From contig JAFXDD010000022.1 of NCBI GenBank assembly GCA_017516285.1, positions 66,033 through 130,032 on the forward strand: a stretch of 64,000 bases of DNA, written 5' to 3'. Positions 19,210-27,715 of the stretch are shown here, one piece after another. This stretch comes from Lachnospiraceae bacterium. GTDB lineage: Bacteria; Bacillota_A; Clostridia; Lachnospirales; Lachnospiraceae. The notes beneath the pieces are model-generated. The model was given only the letters and a program-made list of their open reading frames with translations. It was not told the DNA's origin and made no database searches. Numbering within the stretch: position 1 is the first letter of the stretch; every line of letters begins with the position of its first letter. The translations under genes and the position numbers were made by a program.

Positions 19210-19929
19210 ATGACCAAAAATGTTTTTATCACAGGCGCCTCCCGTGGTATCGGCAAAGCTATAGCACATGTATTTGCCAAGGAAGGCTTTCATTTATATT
19301 TAGTATGCAAGAACAACCTTTCCTCTATGCAGGAGTACACAACTTCTCTATGCCATAAATACGGCATTGAGGCTTATTGCTATGCAATTGATTTGGCAGA
19401 CACTGCTGCTTATGAATGTTTCCTTGATACACTGCCTGAAATGGACGTCATTATTAATAATGCAGGAATTTCCCATGTAGGCCTACTGACAGATATGTCA
19501 CTTTCTCAATGGAATGAAATTATAAACATCAACCTGACCAGTACCTTCCTCACATGCCAAAAGCTGCTCCCGTCCATGATTAGGAAGAAATCAGGCCATA
19601 TCATTAATATATCATCCGTGTGGGGAAACGTAGGCGCCTCTATGGAAGTAGCATATTCTACTACCAAAGGCGGTATGAATAGCTTTACCAAGGCACTGGC
19701 CAAAGAAATGGCTCCCTGCCACATTCAGGTCAATGCCATTGCCTGCGGCCTTATCGATACCGATATGAACGCCTGCTTCTCTGACGAAGAACTAGCAGCT
19801 GTTATTGAAGAAATTCCGGCCGACCGCATGGGACGCCCGGAGGAAGTAGCCGCGCTTTGTCTGCAGCTGGTACACGCTCCGGAGTATTTGACCGGGCAAG
19901 TAATAAATCTGGATGGAGGGTGGATTTAA
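19210..19929 (+). CDS. Short-chain dehydrogenase/reductase (FabG-like)
   Basis: The 239-residue protein has the classical SDR motifs: FITGASRGIGKAIA for cofactor binding (residues 6-19), VIINNAGISH near residue 80, the serine of NISSVWG near 133 and the catalytic YSTTK near 149. The C-terminus reads LTGQVINLDGGWI, as in 3-oxoacyl-ACP reductases. ATG at 19210, after AAGGAAA, removes a hydrophobic leader that lies over the promoter. It stands alone, not in a fatty-acid operon, so the substrate is uncertain; FabG, sugar or alcohol dehydrogenase roles all fit. Confidence 0.85.
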   Translation: MTKNVFITGASRGIGKAIAHVFAKEGFHLYLVCKNNLSSMQEYTTSLCHKYGIEAYCYAIDLADTAAYECFLDTLPEMDVIINNAGISHVGLLTDMSLSQWNEIININLTSTFLTCQKLLPSMIRKKSGHIINISSVWGNVGASMEVAYSTTKGGMNSFTKALAKEMAPCHIQVNAIACGLIDTDMNACFSDEELAAVIEEIPADRMGRPEEVAALCLQLVHAPEYLTGQVINLDGGWI

Positions 19930-19956
19930 ACAATTTTATCTGCTTCCAGTAATAAT

Positions 19957-20765
19957 CTATTTATTACCGGATGAATTATTGCGACATTTTCTCCCATGCC
20001 CATTCTCGGTAAATAAAATAACTTCCACGTCTGCCTTTTTCTGCGATAAGAGCTGTAACGTCTTTGTGTTCATATAATCATCTACTACATAAATGCTGGC
20101 ATTTGCTTGCTGGTAAATATCTATGTATACCGCATCGGCTTCAAACTTCTGCCCTTTATATATAACAAAATTCTTAAAATCCTTCTCTGATACAAAGTTC
20201 TCATTAAGTAAATCTATACGCTTTTGGATATTATGAACATCCTGCTCCGTTTTTTTGTCTATCAGACAGGCTCGCCACTTGTACGGATGTGTCAGATACC
20301 TTTGCAGTAACAAGACACATTTCCGACTGTGTCACAAACTGCTGATTCTGTTTTATGTAATGCCGCATTTCACGAAAGGCACGCATAATAAATATGCTTT
20401 GCTGCTCTGCAAGTTCTCCTCGAAGGACAGTTGCAAGCATGTATATGCCTTGTTCAGTAAAAGCGTAGGGCAATTTTCTCCTGCCCCCCCCCAACTTGAA
20501 GTCACAATTTGTGACTTCAAGTCATTCAAAACATCCCCAATTTTTGAAGTCGCAAATTGCGACTTCAAGTTCCCCATCTCCTCAACTGAAACATAAAATC
20601 TTCCGGAAACCTTGCAATATTACGCTTTACCTGTTGATTTAATGCTTTTACTTCATACCCATAAATCTCTGCCAAATCATAATCCAGCATCACCTGCTGC
20701 CCTCTTATAACATAAACCCGATTATATATATTATCTACACACATCAATTCTGCTTGTTCTTCCAT
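19957..20765 (-). pseudogene. ORF6N-domain protein, multiply frameshifted
   Basis: The start (ATG 20765 after GGAGG) encodes [19 protein letters not shown] and [16 protein letters not shown], the ORF6N domain found in phage and mobile-element proteins. Later pieces include LPYAFTEQGIYMLATVL and a coiled helix before a C-terminal domain. Three shifts break the frame: one base lost near 20575-20580, a run of nine G (minus strand) at 20484-20492 where seven or ten would be in frame, and a run of seven A at 20250-20256 where six would fit. Two of three lie in homopolymers. It could be a decayed gene, a phase-variable gene, or assembly error. Confidence 0.75.
20494..20568. repeat. Two related inverted repeats inside the ORF6N gene
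   Basis: At 20494-20522 a 14-bp arm (ACTTGAAGTCACAA) pairs with its complement across one base. At 20544-20568 a 12-bp arm (TTGAAGTCGCAA) does the same. They encode the duplicated peptide LKSQ[IF][VA]TS, so the DNA symmetry arises from a coding duplication. Confidence 0.75.
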
Positions 20766-20789
20766 AGCTTACCTCCACTTTCTAATACT

Positions 20790-20818
20790 ATTTTATCATG
20801 CATATAGTTTGTAAACAA
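20790..20818 (-). promoter_or_regulatory. Promoter of the ORF6N pseudogene
   Basis: On the minus strand TTGTTT and TAAAAT are 17 bases apart and 25 bases before the start codon, so transcription may persist although the gene is broken. Confidence 0.55.
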
Positions 20819-20935
20819 TTGTCGTCACTAGCGGTTCCACTTGCTTTTTATAGTTTTTCGTCTGAAACAGGCATATTGCAGCTTAGAATCTTGTATGATG
20901 AGAACGATATATCGTCCTTTTTTTCATAAAATTTT

Positions 20936-20964
20936 CGCCGTACCCACATTACGCAGGTACGGCG
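20936..20964. terminator. Hairpin at the 3' end of the LysR fragment
   Basis: CGCCGTACC and GGTACGGCG form a 9-bp perfect stem with an 11-base loop. The truncated LysR reading frame ends inside it. The T-rich side lies on the plus strand, so terminator function on the minus strand is uncertain. Confidence 0.5.
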
Positions 20965-21227
20965 TCTTTGCTTTTTATTAATTTATTATTTGTTATAAAA
21001 TCATCATGCTCTGCAATTAGGGAAGCGTACCGCACAAATTCGGCACCATCCTTCGTCAGATATACACCGTTTCCGGAACGCTCAAAAATTTTAATATTTA
21101 ACTCATGCTCCAAGCTCTTTATACTCAAAGAAAGCGAGGACTGAGCCACAAAGAGCTGCTTGGCGGCCTCATTAAAGGAACCTGTTTTGGCTATTTTCAG
21201 CACATATTTGCATTGTTGTATTGTCAT
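20949..21227 (-). CDS. Truncated LysR-family regulator, DNA-binding domain only
   Basis: The 92-residue product contains a complete LysR winged helix-turn-helix: MTIQQCKYVLKIAKTGSFNEAAKQ, then AQSSLSLSIKSLEHELNIKIFER, and GVYLTKDGAEFVRYA. The effector-binding domain of about 200 residues is absent, and the reading frame ends within a hairpin. ATG 21227 is preceded by GGTGG. It is probably a remnant of a full LysR gene, or a stand-alone DNA-binding protein that could compete with a full-length relative. No obvious target gene adjoins it except the serine hydrolase upstream on the same strand. Confidence 0.7.
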   Translation of the reverse strand: MTIQQCKYVLKIAKTGSFNEAAKQLFVAQSSLSLSIKSLEHELNIKIFERSGNGVYLTKDGAEFVRYASLIAEHDDFITNNKLIKSKDAVPA

Positions 21228-21388
21228 ATATCCACCTTCGTATACGAATTGATTTCTTGGTTCGCTGCAGCAATAACTCCATTCAATCATGATAATTATA
21301 GCATACCCAAATAAGAACGAGGTAATATAAAAATCCTATTACATCTGTTCATAATTACCAATATGGAACGTGTATTTTCATGAAAATA

Positions 21389-21420
21389 AAAAGGAATGGC
21401 ACCTAACTACCACTCCTTTT
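21389..21420 (-). terminator. Terminator of the serine hydrolase gene
   Basis: On the minus strand AAAAGGAGTGG and CCATTCCTTTT pair around a 10-base loop and are followed by T residues, 17 bases after the stop. Confidence 0.75.
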
Positions 21421-21436
21421 CAAACAAAATAATATT

Positions 21437-22909
21437 TTACTGTAAACGTCCGCAGGCATAGCCCTGATATTCATCCAGGAAAGCCTCTGCGGTTTTCTGC
21501 ATATAAATGCCGACTTCATTACCCTTGAAGCCGAATTCCATGCTCATGTTGCCGAAGTACTTATCGATAATCTGCACCATAATGCGAAGCTTCTGCTCCT
21601 CCGGCCAATCGGCACTGGCTGCACAGTCATACATATGACCCGGCTCAGGCACCGTGGCAATCAGGTCTGAGTAGCCTTCCTGTGGGAACTTGGCAAATTC
21701 ATTGTGACCAAATCCAAACGGCAAGGTCTTCACGCCCTGAGCGTTTTCATATGTGAGCACACCCTTGTCACCTTCTAAATCAAAGTGTACGTACTTGATA
21801 CCCATTGGATTGTCCTCCAACACATAGGTACTGCCGTTCAGCTTGTCAGCAAAAGGACTGTTGGTACTGTCAGTCAGGCTGAAAAGCTTCAGGTTCTTAA
21901 TATAGTCAGTGAGCTCCGCATAAGCTTGGTCATTCTCAGGCAGTGCCTCACCCAGCTCGTCTACAATGTATTCGTAAAGTGTATGATACAAAATTGCACG
22001 GGTAGCAGGGGAATGCCCCTGATTATCGGAATTTATAATAAAGATAAAATCCTTCTCCCTGTCACAGATAGCAAACTGGTCACCCATACCAACGAAAGCA
22101 AAGCCGTCATTCGGTGCCTTCCAAATCTGGTAGCCGTAACCATAAGAATTATAGGCAACTGCTCCGTCATGGCCGTTAGAAACCTGCTTCTTGGTTGCAT
22201 CTAAAAGGTATGCCTCGTTCATATACCTGGTGCCGTCAATCACACCGCCATCCATAACAAAACGTGCAAATACAAGTAAATCACGTGCCGTACACATGAC
22301 ACCACTGTCACCAAAGGAATGGCCTCCCGGACAGGTCAGACAGTATGCCTTCTCTGAGAAACCGCCCTTTAACAAAAATCTTTCCTTCATATACTCCAGG
22401 AACGGCTTGCCGGTAACCTTCTCAACAATAGCACCCAGCATAAAGGAACCTGGGCTGTCATATTCAAAGGTGGTGCCGCTGACACGCTTTCCTGCTGTGC
22501 GGAAATATACCTCACAGCGGTCATCCGTACCGGAATAAAACCAGTTTACATGACCGGTCTGGCTGGTCTCCATAGTCAGCATTTCGCGAATAGTCATAAC
22601 CTGCATCTTTTCATTGACATTTTCATTTATGTACTCCGGAAAATACTTTATAAACTTGTCATCCAGGTTAAGAAGACCATCTTCCTCGGCAAGTCCTACT
22701 GCTACTGCCACAAAGCTCTTGGAAACAGAGTACATTCTATGCTGAAAATCCTTGTGAAACGGAGCATAGTAAGCTTCTGCAAAAATATCCTTTCCTCTTG
22801 CCATCAAAATATTATGCGTGCAGAAATGATACTTTTCTAAGGTCTTCAAAAACTTCAACACCTTCTTTGATGAAACTCCTGCCTGCTCAGGTGAAACTAT
22901 ACGAAACAT
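21437..22909 (-). CDS. Beta-lactamase-fold serine hydrolase
   Basis: The 490-residue protein matches the beta-lactamase (class C/esterase-like, PF00144) family. The SxxK nucleophile motif is in HRMYSVSKSFVAVAVGLAEEDG (serine near residue 83), followed by a YxN-like region and by SPGSFMLGAIVEKVTGKPF. The first residues lack a signal peptide, so it probably acts in the cytoplasm. About 130 extra C-terminal residues follow the core domain. Members include esterases, D-aminopeptidases and penicillin-binding-like proteins, and the substrate cannot be assigned. It has its own promoter and terminator. Confidence 0.85.
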   Translation of the reverse strand: MFRIVSPEQAGVSSKKVLKFLKTLEKYHFCTHNILMARGKDIFAEAYYAPFHKDFQHRMYSVSKSFVAVAVGLAEEDGLLNLDDKFIKYFPEYINENVNEKMQVMTIREMLTMETSQTGHVNWFYSGTDDRCEVYFRTAGKRVSGTTFEYDSPGSFMLGAIVEKVTGKPFLEYMKERFLLKGGFSEKAYCLTCPGGHSFGDSGVMCTARDLLVFARFVMDGGVIDGTRYMNEAYLLDATKKQVSNGHDGAVAYNSYGYGYQIWKAPNDGFAFVGMGDQFAICDREKDFIFIINSDNQGHSPATRAILYHTLYEYIVDELGEALPENDQAYAELTDYIKNLKLFSLTDSTNSPFADKLNGSTYVLEDNPMGIKYVHFDLEGDKGVLTYENAQGVKTLPFGFGHNEFAKFPQEGYSDLIATVPEPGHMYDCAASADWPEEQKLRIMVQIIDKYFGNMSMEFGFKGNEVGIYMQKTAEAFLDEYQGYACGRLQ

Positions 22910-22972
22910 TTTAGTACCTCCAAAATTATCCGATACATCCGTGCACCGGTCTACTATTTTTATGCTATGGCA

Positions 22973-23001
22973 AATATATCATTTTTTCATGTAATGTGCA
23001 A
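22973..23001 (-). promoter_or_regulatory. Promoter of the serine hydrolase gene
   Basis: On the minus strand TTGCAC and TATATT are separated by 17 bases and lie about 65 bases before the ATG at 22909. Confidence 0.6.
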
Positions 23002-23036
23002 GATTTAGTTTGCCGTTTTAAGGAAATTCCTTCCAT

Positions 23037-23080
23037 AAAAACGACAAAAGCCACCGTCATGCGGTAGCTCCTTGTCGTTC
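23037..23080 (-). terminator. Terminator after spoVG (glg operon end)
   Basis: AACGACAAGGAGCTACCG pairs with CGGTGGCTTTTGTCGTT on the minus strand with a short loop, followed by TTTT. It ends the glgC-glgD-spoVG unit 19 bases after the spoVG stop. Confidence 0.8.
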
Positions 23081-23098
23081 TTTAAATCCTTATACCTG

Positions 23099-23365
23099 CT
23101 ACAGTGTTTCCGCTGCAGCTTTTTCATAAGCATCTAAGATTGTGTTCTGCAACATCACTCTGGTCTCAGAGTTAATTGGATGTGCGGTGTCTCGGTATTC
23201 ACCATCTGCCCCTTTCTTACTAGGCATAGCAATGAATAAGCCTTTTTCCCCTTCGATGATTTTGATATCGTGTACTACAAATACATCATCGATAGTGATA
23301 GAGGCAACTGCTCTCATCTTGCTATCTGTGTCTACCTTGCGAACACGTACATCTGTTATTTTCAT
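23099..23365 (-). CDS. spoVG: SpoVG regulatory protein
   Basis: The 88-residue sequence matches SpoVG over its whole length: [12 protein letters not shown] at the start, [19 protein letters not shown] residues (here [19 protein letters not shown]), FIAMPSKK and [11 protein letters not shown]. SpoVG is a small RNA- and DNA-binding regulator linked to sporulation, septation and envelope control in Firmicutes. AAGGAGG lies eight bases before the ATG. It follows glgD by 44 bases on the same strand with no visible terminator between, so it may be expressed with the glycogen genes. Confidence 0.96.
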   Translation of the reverse strand: MKITDVRVRKVDTDSKMRAVASITIDDVFVVHDIKIIEGEKGLFIAMPSKKGADGEYRDTAHPINSETRVMLQNTILDAYEKAAAETL

Positions 23366-23409
23366 TTCGCGCTCCTCCTTAGAATGCGTTATTTTGGGTA
23401 CGAAATTAA

Positions 23410-24525
23410 TTAAACGTGCCGGTCGCTGTCATTCATGACCAGCATGATTTCGCCTTCTCCTACTAAGGTAGAATTGGCTCTGATAGTGTCTCTGCTCTCT
23501 ACGATGCAGTTCTCAATATGGGTATTGTCACCAATATATACATCATTCAGAATAATAGAATTCTTAATGGTCACGTTATTGCCTACATACACCTTCTTGA
23601 ATATAATGGAATCTTCAACCTTGCCATTTATGATACAGCCGCTTGCAATCAGACTGTTCTTTACCTGGCTGCCCACGTTGTACTTGGCCGGTGCCAAATC
23701 ATCCACCTTGCTATAAATATCCGGATAGGTCTTGAAGAAGTAGTCTCTGACGTCCTTCTTTAAGAAGTCCATATTGGTCTTAAAGTAATCCTCAACACTG
23801 GCAATATTTGCCCAGTAATCCTTGATTTCATAGCCATGAATATTTCTGATATCCTTGTAACGAATAAGCACATCACGTACGAAGTCATATCTGCCTTCCT
23901 CTGCACACTGCTCCAAAATCTCAATCAACTGTCTTCTGCGCATAATGTAGATACCACAGGAAATGTTGCGGCTTTTTACTGCCAACGGCTTCTCCTCAAA
24001 CTCACGGATACGGCCGGTCTCGTCCATACTGATAACACCATAACGGTCAATCTGAACATTCTCAGGCATATGCTTGTACGCGATAGTCACATCTGCCTTG
24101 CTCTTAATATGCTCCTCCAGCATGTCGTTGTAGTCCATCTTATATACGCAGTCACCGGATGCAATAATGACATACGGTTCATGACATTCCTTTAAATTCC
24201 AAAGTGCCTGATACATAGCATCTGCTGTGCCGCGGTACCAGCTGGAATTCTCCTCGGTAATAACCGGCGTAAGTACGGAAAGTCCGCCCTGCTTACGTCC
24301 GAAATCCCACCACTTGGAAGAACTTAAGTGTCTGTTTAAGCTTCTGGCATTGTACTGTGTCAGTACTAATACGTTCTGCACACCGGAATTGGACATATTG
24401 CTCAAAGCAAAATCAATGGCTCTGTAGCTGCCTGCAACCGGCATGGCACTGATGGCTCTGTTTTTTGCTAAAACTTTCATTCGGAAGCTATTGCCACCTG
24501 CTAAAATAATACCTATTGCTCTCAT
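23410..24525 (-). CDS. glgD: Glucose-1-phosphate adenylyltransferase regulatory-type subunit
   Basis: GlgD is the GlgC paralogue that partners it in Firmicutes. The N-terminus reads [40 protein letters not shown]. The glycine-rich loop lacks the full catalytic pattern of GlgC (compare [11 protein letters not shown]), consistent with a modulatory subunit. The C-terminal third is a left-handed beta-helix rich in I-I-N repeats ([18 protein letters not shown]). The 371-residue length is typical. Its start overlaps the glgC stop in an ATGA arrangement, so both are made in balance. It contributes to ADP-glucose supply for glycogen. Confidence 0.93.
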   Translation of the reverse strand: MRAIGIILAGGNSFRMKVLAKNRAISAMPVAGSYRAIDFALSNMSNSGVQNVLVLTQYNARSLNRHLSSSKWWDFGRKQGGLSVLTPVITEENSSWYRGTADAMYQALWNLKECHEPYVIIASGDCVYKMDYNDMLEEHIKSKADVTIAYKHMPENVQIDRYGVISMDETGRIREFEEKPLAVKSRNISCGIYIMRRRQLIEILEQCAEEGRYDFVRDVLIRYKDIRNIHGYEIKDYWANIASVEDYFKTNMDFLKKDVRDYFFKTYPDIYSKVDDLAPAKYNVGSQVKNSLIASGCIINGKVEDSIIFKKVYVGNNVTIKNSIILNDVYIGDNTHIENCIVESRDTIRANSTLVGEGEIMLVMNDSDRHV

Positions 24526-25796
24526 GCTTTGTCACCTGCCTTAATAAAAGATTTACCACTTGCCAGACAATTATCCGGGTAATCCTCTGCAGTTGTGATA
24601 CCGGAAACAACTGTATTTTTGCCTATTTTGACATTGCTTGGAATAACCGTCTTTTCACCGATACATACCAGCCCCTGATTATAAATATGCGGATGTGTCT
24701 CGTTATCAACCTCCTCGAAAGCCCCCAAAACAACATTGTCTCCGATAACAACTTCTTCTGCAACAATCGCCTTGTTAAGCTCACAATTAGCACCGATGAC
24801 AGAGTGATTCATAATAATAGAATCCCTGACAACTGCTCCCTCTTCAATAGTAACACCGCAGCCGATAACAGAATTGTACACCTTGCCATAAATAGAAGTA
24901 CCTTCACCAATAATACTCTTCTGAATTTCACTGTTGTTCGATATGTACTGCGGAGGCAGCACCTCAGACGTGGTGTATACCTTCCAGTATTCTTCGTAAA
25001 GATTAAACTCCGGAACAAGATCAATAAGCTCCATGTTAGCCTCCCAATAGGAGCTTAAGGTACCAACATCCTTCCAGTAGCCTCTGAATTCGTACGCATA
25101 CATAGGTGCTCCCTGTGCATGTACATACGGAATTACATGCATACCGAAGTCTAAGTTTGGAACATCCTTATTTACAAGCAAAGCTTCCTTTAAGGTCTTC
25201 CAATTGAAAATATAAATACCCATAGAAGCTAAATTGCTTCGCGGATTCTTTGGTTTTTCTTCGAAGTCATTAATCCTTTTATCTGCATCGGCAATCATAA
25301 TTCCAAAACGGCTGGCTTCTTCCCATGGCACAGGCATAACTGCAATCGTACATTCGGCGCCACTTTCTTTATGAAAGTCCAACATAACCTCATAGTCCAT
25401 CTTGTAGATGTGGTCACCGCTCAGAATCAGTACGTACTCCGGATTAAAACTTTCCATATATTCCATATTCTGAAGAATAGCATTCGCCGTACCTGTATAC
25501 CATTCGCTATCCTTGCTTTTCTCGTATGGCGGTAAGATGCTTACACCACCGATATTACGATCCAAATCCCAAGGAATACCGATACCAATATGACTATTCA
25601 GCTTCAGCGGCTGATACTGTGTCAATACACCGACAGTATCAATACCGGAATTAATACAGTTACTCAATGGAAAATCGATAATACGATACTTTCCACCAAA
25701 AGAAACTGCAGGCTTTGCTACTTTTGTGGTCAGAACACCAAGGCGGCTGCCTTGTCCTCCGGCTAACAACATAGCAATCATTTCTTTTTTAATCAT
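24522..25796 (-). CDS. glgC: Glucose-1-phosphate adenylyltransferase
   Basis: The 424-residue protein makes ADP-glucose from ATP and glucose-1-phosphate. It has the nucleotide loop [33 protein letters not shown], the GTANAILQN segment near residue 99, [14 protein letters not shown] near 120, and FEEKPKNP near 175. The beta-helix C-terminus includes [16 protein letters not shown]. It heads the glgC-glgD-(spoVG) operon, behind a clear sigma-A promoter and a leader of about 100 bases containing a long inverted repeat. Glycogen synthase and branching enzyme are not in the window. Confidence 0.95.
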   Translation of the reverse strand: MIKKEMIAMLLAGGQGSRLGVLTTKVAKPAVSFGGKYRIIDFPLSNCINSGIDTVGVLTQYQPLKLNSHIGIGIPWDLDRNIGGVSILPPYEKSKDSEWYTGTANAILQNMEYMESFNPEYVLILSGDHIYKMDYEVMLDFHKESGAECTIAVMPVPWEEASRFGIMIADADKRINDFEEKPKNPRSNLASMGIYIFNWKTLKEALLVNKDVPNLDFGMHVIPYVHAQGAPMYAYEFRGYWKDVGTLSSYWEANMELIDLVPEFNLYEEYWKVYTTSEVLPPQYISNNSEIQKSIIGEGTSIYGKVYNSVIGCGVTIEEGAVVRDSIIMNHSVIGANCELNKAIVAEEVVIGDNVVLGAFEEVDNETHPHIYNQGLVCIGEKTVIPSNVKIGKNTVVSGITTAEDYPDNCLASGKSFIKAGDKA

Positions 25797-25830
25797 GTCG
25801 TCCTCACCTCAACCAGTCTTTAAAGTTTTA

Positions 25831-25895
25831 AATAAATAAGTGCGCAACATATCTTTCCCAAAAAAGAGCATGGCAAACACGCACAATATTTATTT
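25831..25895 (-). promoter_or_regulatory. Inverted repeat in the glgC leader
   Basis: AATAAATAAGTGCG near 25831 is nearly complementary to CGCACAATATTTATT near 25880, giving a stem of about 13 pairs with one bulge and a 35-base loop in the untranslated leader. It might affect mRNA stability or be a regulator target. No known riboswitch pattern was recognised. Confidence 0.4.
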
Positions 25896-25905
25896 ATGTA
25901 GTAAA

Positions 25906-25934
25906 AGTATAACACACAAATTTTAAAATGTGAA
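25906..25934 (-). promoter_or_regulatory. glgC promoter
   Basis: On the minus strand TTCACA and TATACT are 17 bases apart, placing the start about 100 bases before the glgC ATG. Confidence 0.65.
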
Positions 25935-26198
25935 TAGAATTTACAAACAAAATATTACTTTTATTTAACTTTTTTGTGTCTATTGTATTATTTCTACATT
26001 TCAGAATGTCGATTTTTGTTGATTTTTACTCTTGTAAAGTTTTTTTTGCGGATTATTTTCGTTAAGCTTTGCCTGAAATATAAAATTTTTTTAATAATAG
26101 ATAAATTTTCAGTACTTCCAAAACTTGTTTTTTCCGTATAATAGATATATAATTAAAGTAATGAATGTACTTAATATTTGTGATGAGGAATTTATTTT
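25935..26198. other. AT-rich divergent gap before murC
   Basis: This stretch between the glgC promoter and murC is very AT-rich. The only clear signal is TATAAT at 26137-26142, a candidate -10 box for murC without a convincing -35. GAGGAA precedes the murC ATG. No small gene or RNA was recognised. Confidence 0.5.
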
Positions 26199-27578
26199 AT
26201 GTATCAGATTGATTTTCATACACCTATTCATATTTTCTTCTGTGGTATCGGCGGCATCAGCATGTCCGGGCTTGCAGAAATATTATTAGACAGAGGCTTT
26301 CAGGTATCCGGCTCTGACATGAAGGAATCCGAGCTTACGGAGGCACTTTCTGCCAAAGGTGCTACCGTTTATATCGGACAGCGTGCCTCTAATATCACTG
26401 CCGACATAGACTGCATGGTTTACACCAGTGCCATTCATCCGGATAACCCCGAATATCAACGGGCTTTAGAATTAGGTCTTGCAAGCATGACCCGCGCGGA
26501 GCTTTTAGGTCAGTTAATGACAAACTACAGCTGCCCTGTTGCTGTCAGCGGTACCCACGGCAAGACTACCACCACCTCCATGATTGCCGATATATTAATG
26601 GCTGCTGATACAGACCCTACTATTTCCGTAGGCGGCATTTTAGAAACCATAGGGGGTAATATTCGCGTTGGTTCCTCTGACTATTTTGTCACAGAGGCAT
26701 GCGAATATACCAACAGCTACCACAGCTTTTTTCCTAAGATTTCTCTTATTTTAAATATAGAAGAAGACCACATGGACTTTTTCCGCGATTTACAGGAAAT
26801 CCGTGACTCCTTTCATACCTTTGCAAGGCTTTTGCCGGAGGATGGTTTGCTGATTATAAATGGAGACATTGCACACCACGAGGAGCTGACCTCAGATTTG
26901 CCGTGTAAGGTGCTCACTTATGGTTCCTACGCTTCCTGTGACTATTATCCTACTGACATCTGCCACAACAAGCTGGGACACACTACTGCACTGGTTCATA
27001 CCTCTAAGGGGGACACTTTCCCTATAGAGCTCCAGGTTCCTGGCAATCACAATTTATACAATGCCCTGGCTGCCCTGACACTGTCTGATTATCTGGGCAT
27101 CGACAGGGGGATTGCTTTAGCGGCTTTAAAGACATTTACCGGCAGCAAACGCCGCTTTGAATTTAAAGGAAGCCTGGGCAGCATTGCAGTCATTGACGAC
27201 TATGCCCATCATCCTACAGAGATTAGGGCCTCACTGACTGCTGCCAGGGATTACGACTGCCACCAATTATGGTGCGTATTTCAACCTCACACCTTTACAC
27301 GTACCAAGGCATTTATGGAGGAATTTGCACAGGCACTTTCCCTTGCGGATCATGTAGTACTGGCGGAAATTTACCCGGCCCGCGAAACAGACAACTTAGG
27401 CATAAGCTCCAGGGATTTACAGGCCAAAATTCAGGCATTGGGCACGGATTGCCACTATTTCGGTACTTTCGATGCCATTGAAAATTTTTTATTAGAAAAT
27501 CTTATCCACAATGATATGGTGATAACTATGGGAGCCGGAGATATCGTAAAAGTGGGCGAAAAGCTTTTGGGTATATAG
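26199..27578 (+). CDS. murC: UDP-N-acetylmuramate--L-alanine ligase
   Basis: MurC adds the first amino acid to UDP-MurNAc in peptidoglycan synthesis. The N-terminal Rossmann domain carries FFCGIGGISMSGLAEIL (residues 13-30), the ATP loop SGTHGKTTTTS is at residues 117-127, and the ligase ending has IDDYAHHPTEI near residue 334. The 459-residue length is standard. GAGGAA lies before the ATG. It is followed after 137 bases by a DnaD-domain gene, an association common in Clostridia. The downstream gap contains several degenerate DnaA boxes. Confidence 0.96.
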   Translation: MYQIDFHTPIHIFFCGIGGISMSGLAEILLDRGFQVSGSDMKESELTEALSAKGATVYIGQRASNITADIDCMVYTSAIHPDNPEYQRALELGLASMTRAELLGQLMTNYSCPVAVSGTHGKTTTTSMIADILMAADTDPTISVGGILETIGGNIRVGSSDYFVTEACEYTNSYHSFFPKISLILNIEEDHMDFFRDLQEIRDSFHTFARLLPEDGLLIINGDIAHHEELTSDLPCKVLTYGSYASCDYYPTDICHNKLGHTTALVHTSKGDTFPIELQVPGNHNLYNALAALTLSDYLGIDRGIALAALKTFTGSKRRFEFKGSLGSIAVIDDYAHHPTEIRASLTAARDYDCHQLWCVFQPHTFTRTKAFMEEFAQALSLADHVVLAEIYPARETDNLGISSRDLQAKIQALGTDCHYFGTFDAIENFLLENLIHNDMVITMGAGDIVKVGEKLLGI

Positions 27579-27579
27579 C

Positions 27580-27632
27580 TTATCCACTTTTCCACATTAG
27601 CGTTTTTCGTCAAATCCACATACTTATCCACC
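27580..27632. promoter_or_regulatory. Cluster of degenerate DnaA boxes ahead of the helicase-loader genes
   Basis: TTATCCACT (27580), TTTTCCACA (27588), AAATCCACA (27612) and TTATCCACC (27624) all run in the same direction. The second fits the relaxed consensus TTWTNCACA and the others differ from TTATCCACA by one or two bases. A -10-like TATAGT lies at 27677-27682, so bound DnaA could regulate the downstream loader genes. Confidence 0.5.
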
Positions 27633-27715
27633 GAAAGCCCCGAAAATAGGCTATTTTCAAGTTGAAATTTTTGTGTTATAGTAGCTTTTGAACCCTATAA
27701 ATGAGGTGGATTTTT

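Noticed and set aside
20880..20925. Terminator formed by the ACGATATATCGT palindrome
   Set aside because: It has a T run on the plus strand, but the only gene reading that way ends about 950 bases earlier, and the stem is short and AT-rich.
21785..22840. Plus-strand reading frames opposite the serine hydrolase
   Set aside because: They are antisense shadows of a strongly supported gene and show no family motifs or ribosome sites.
25797..25905. Riboswitch ahead of glgC
   Set aside because: There is a long inverted repeat but none of the conserved motifs of riboswitch classes I know.
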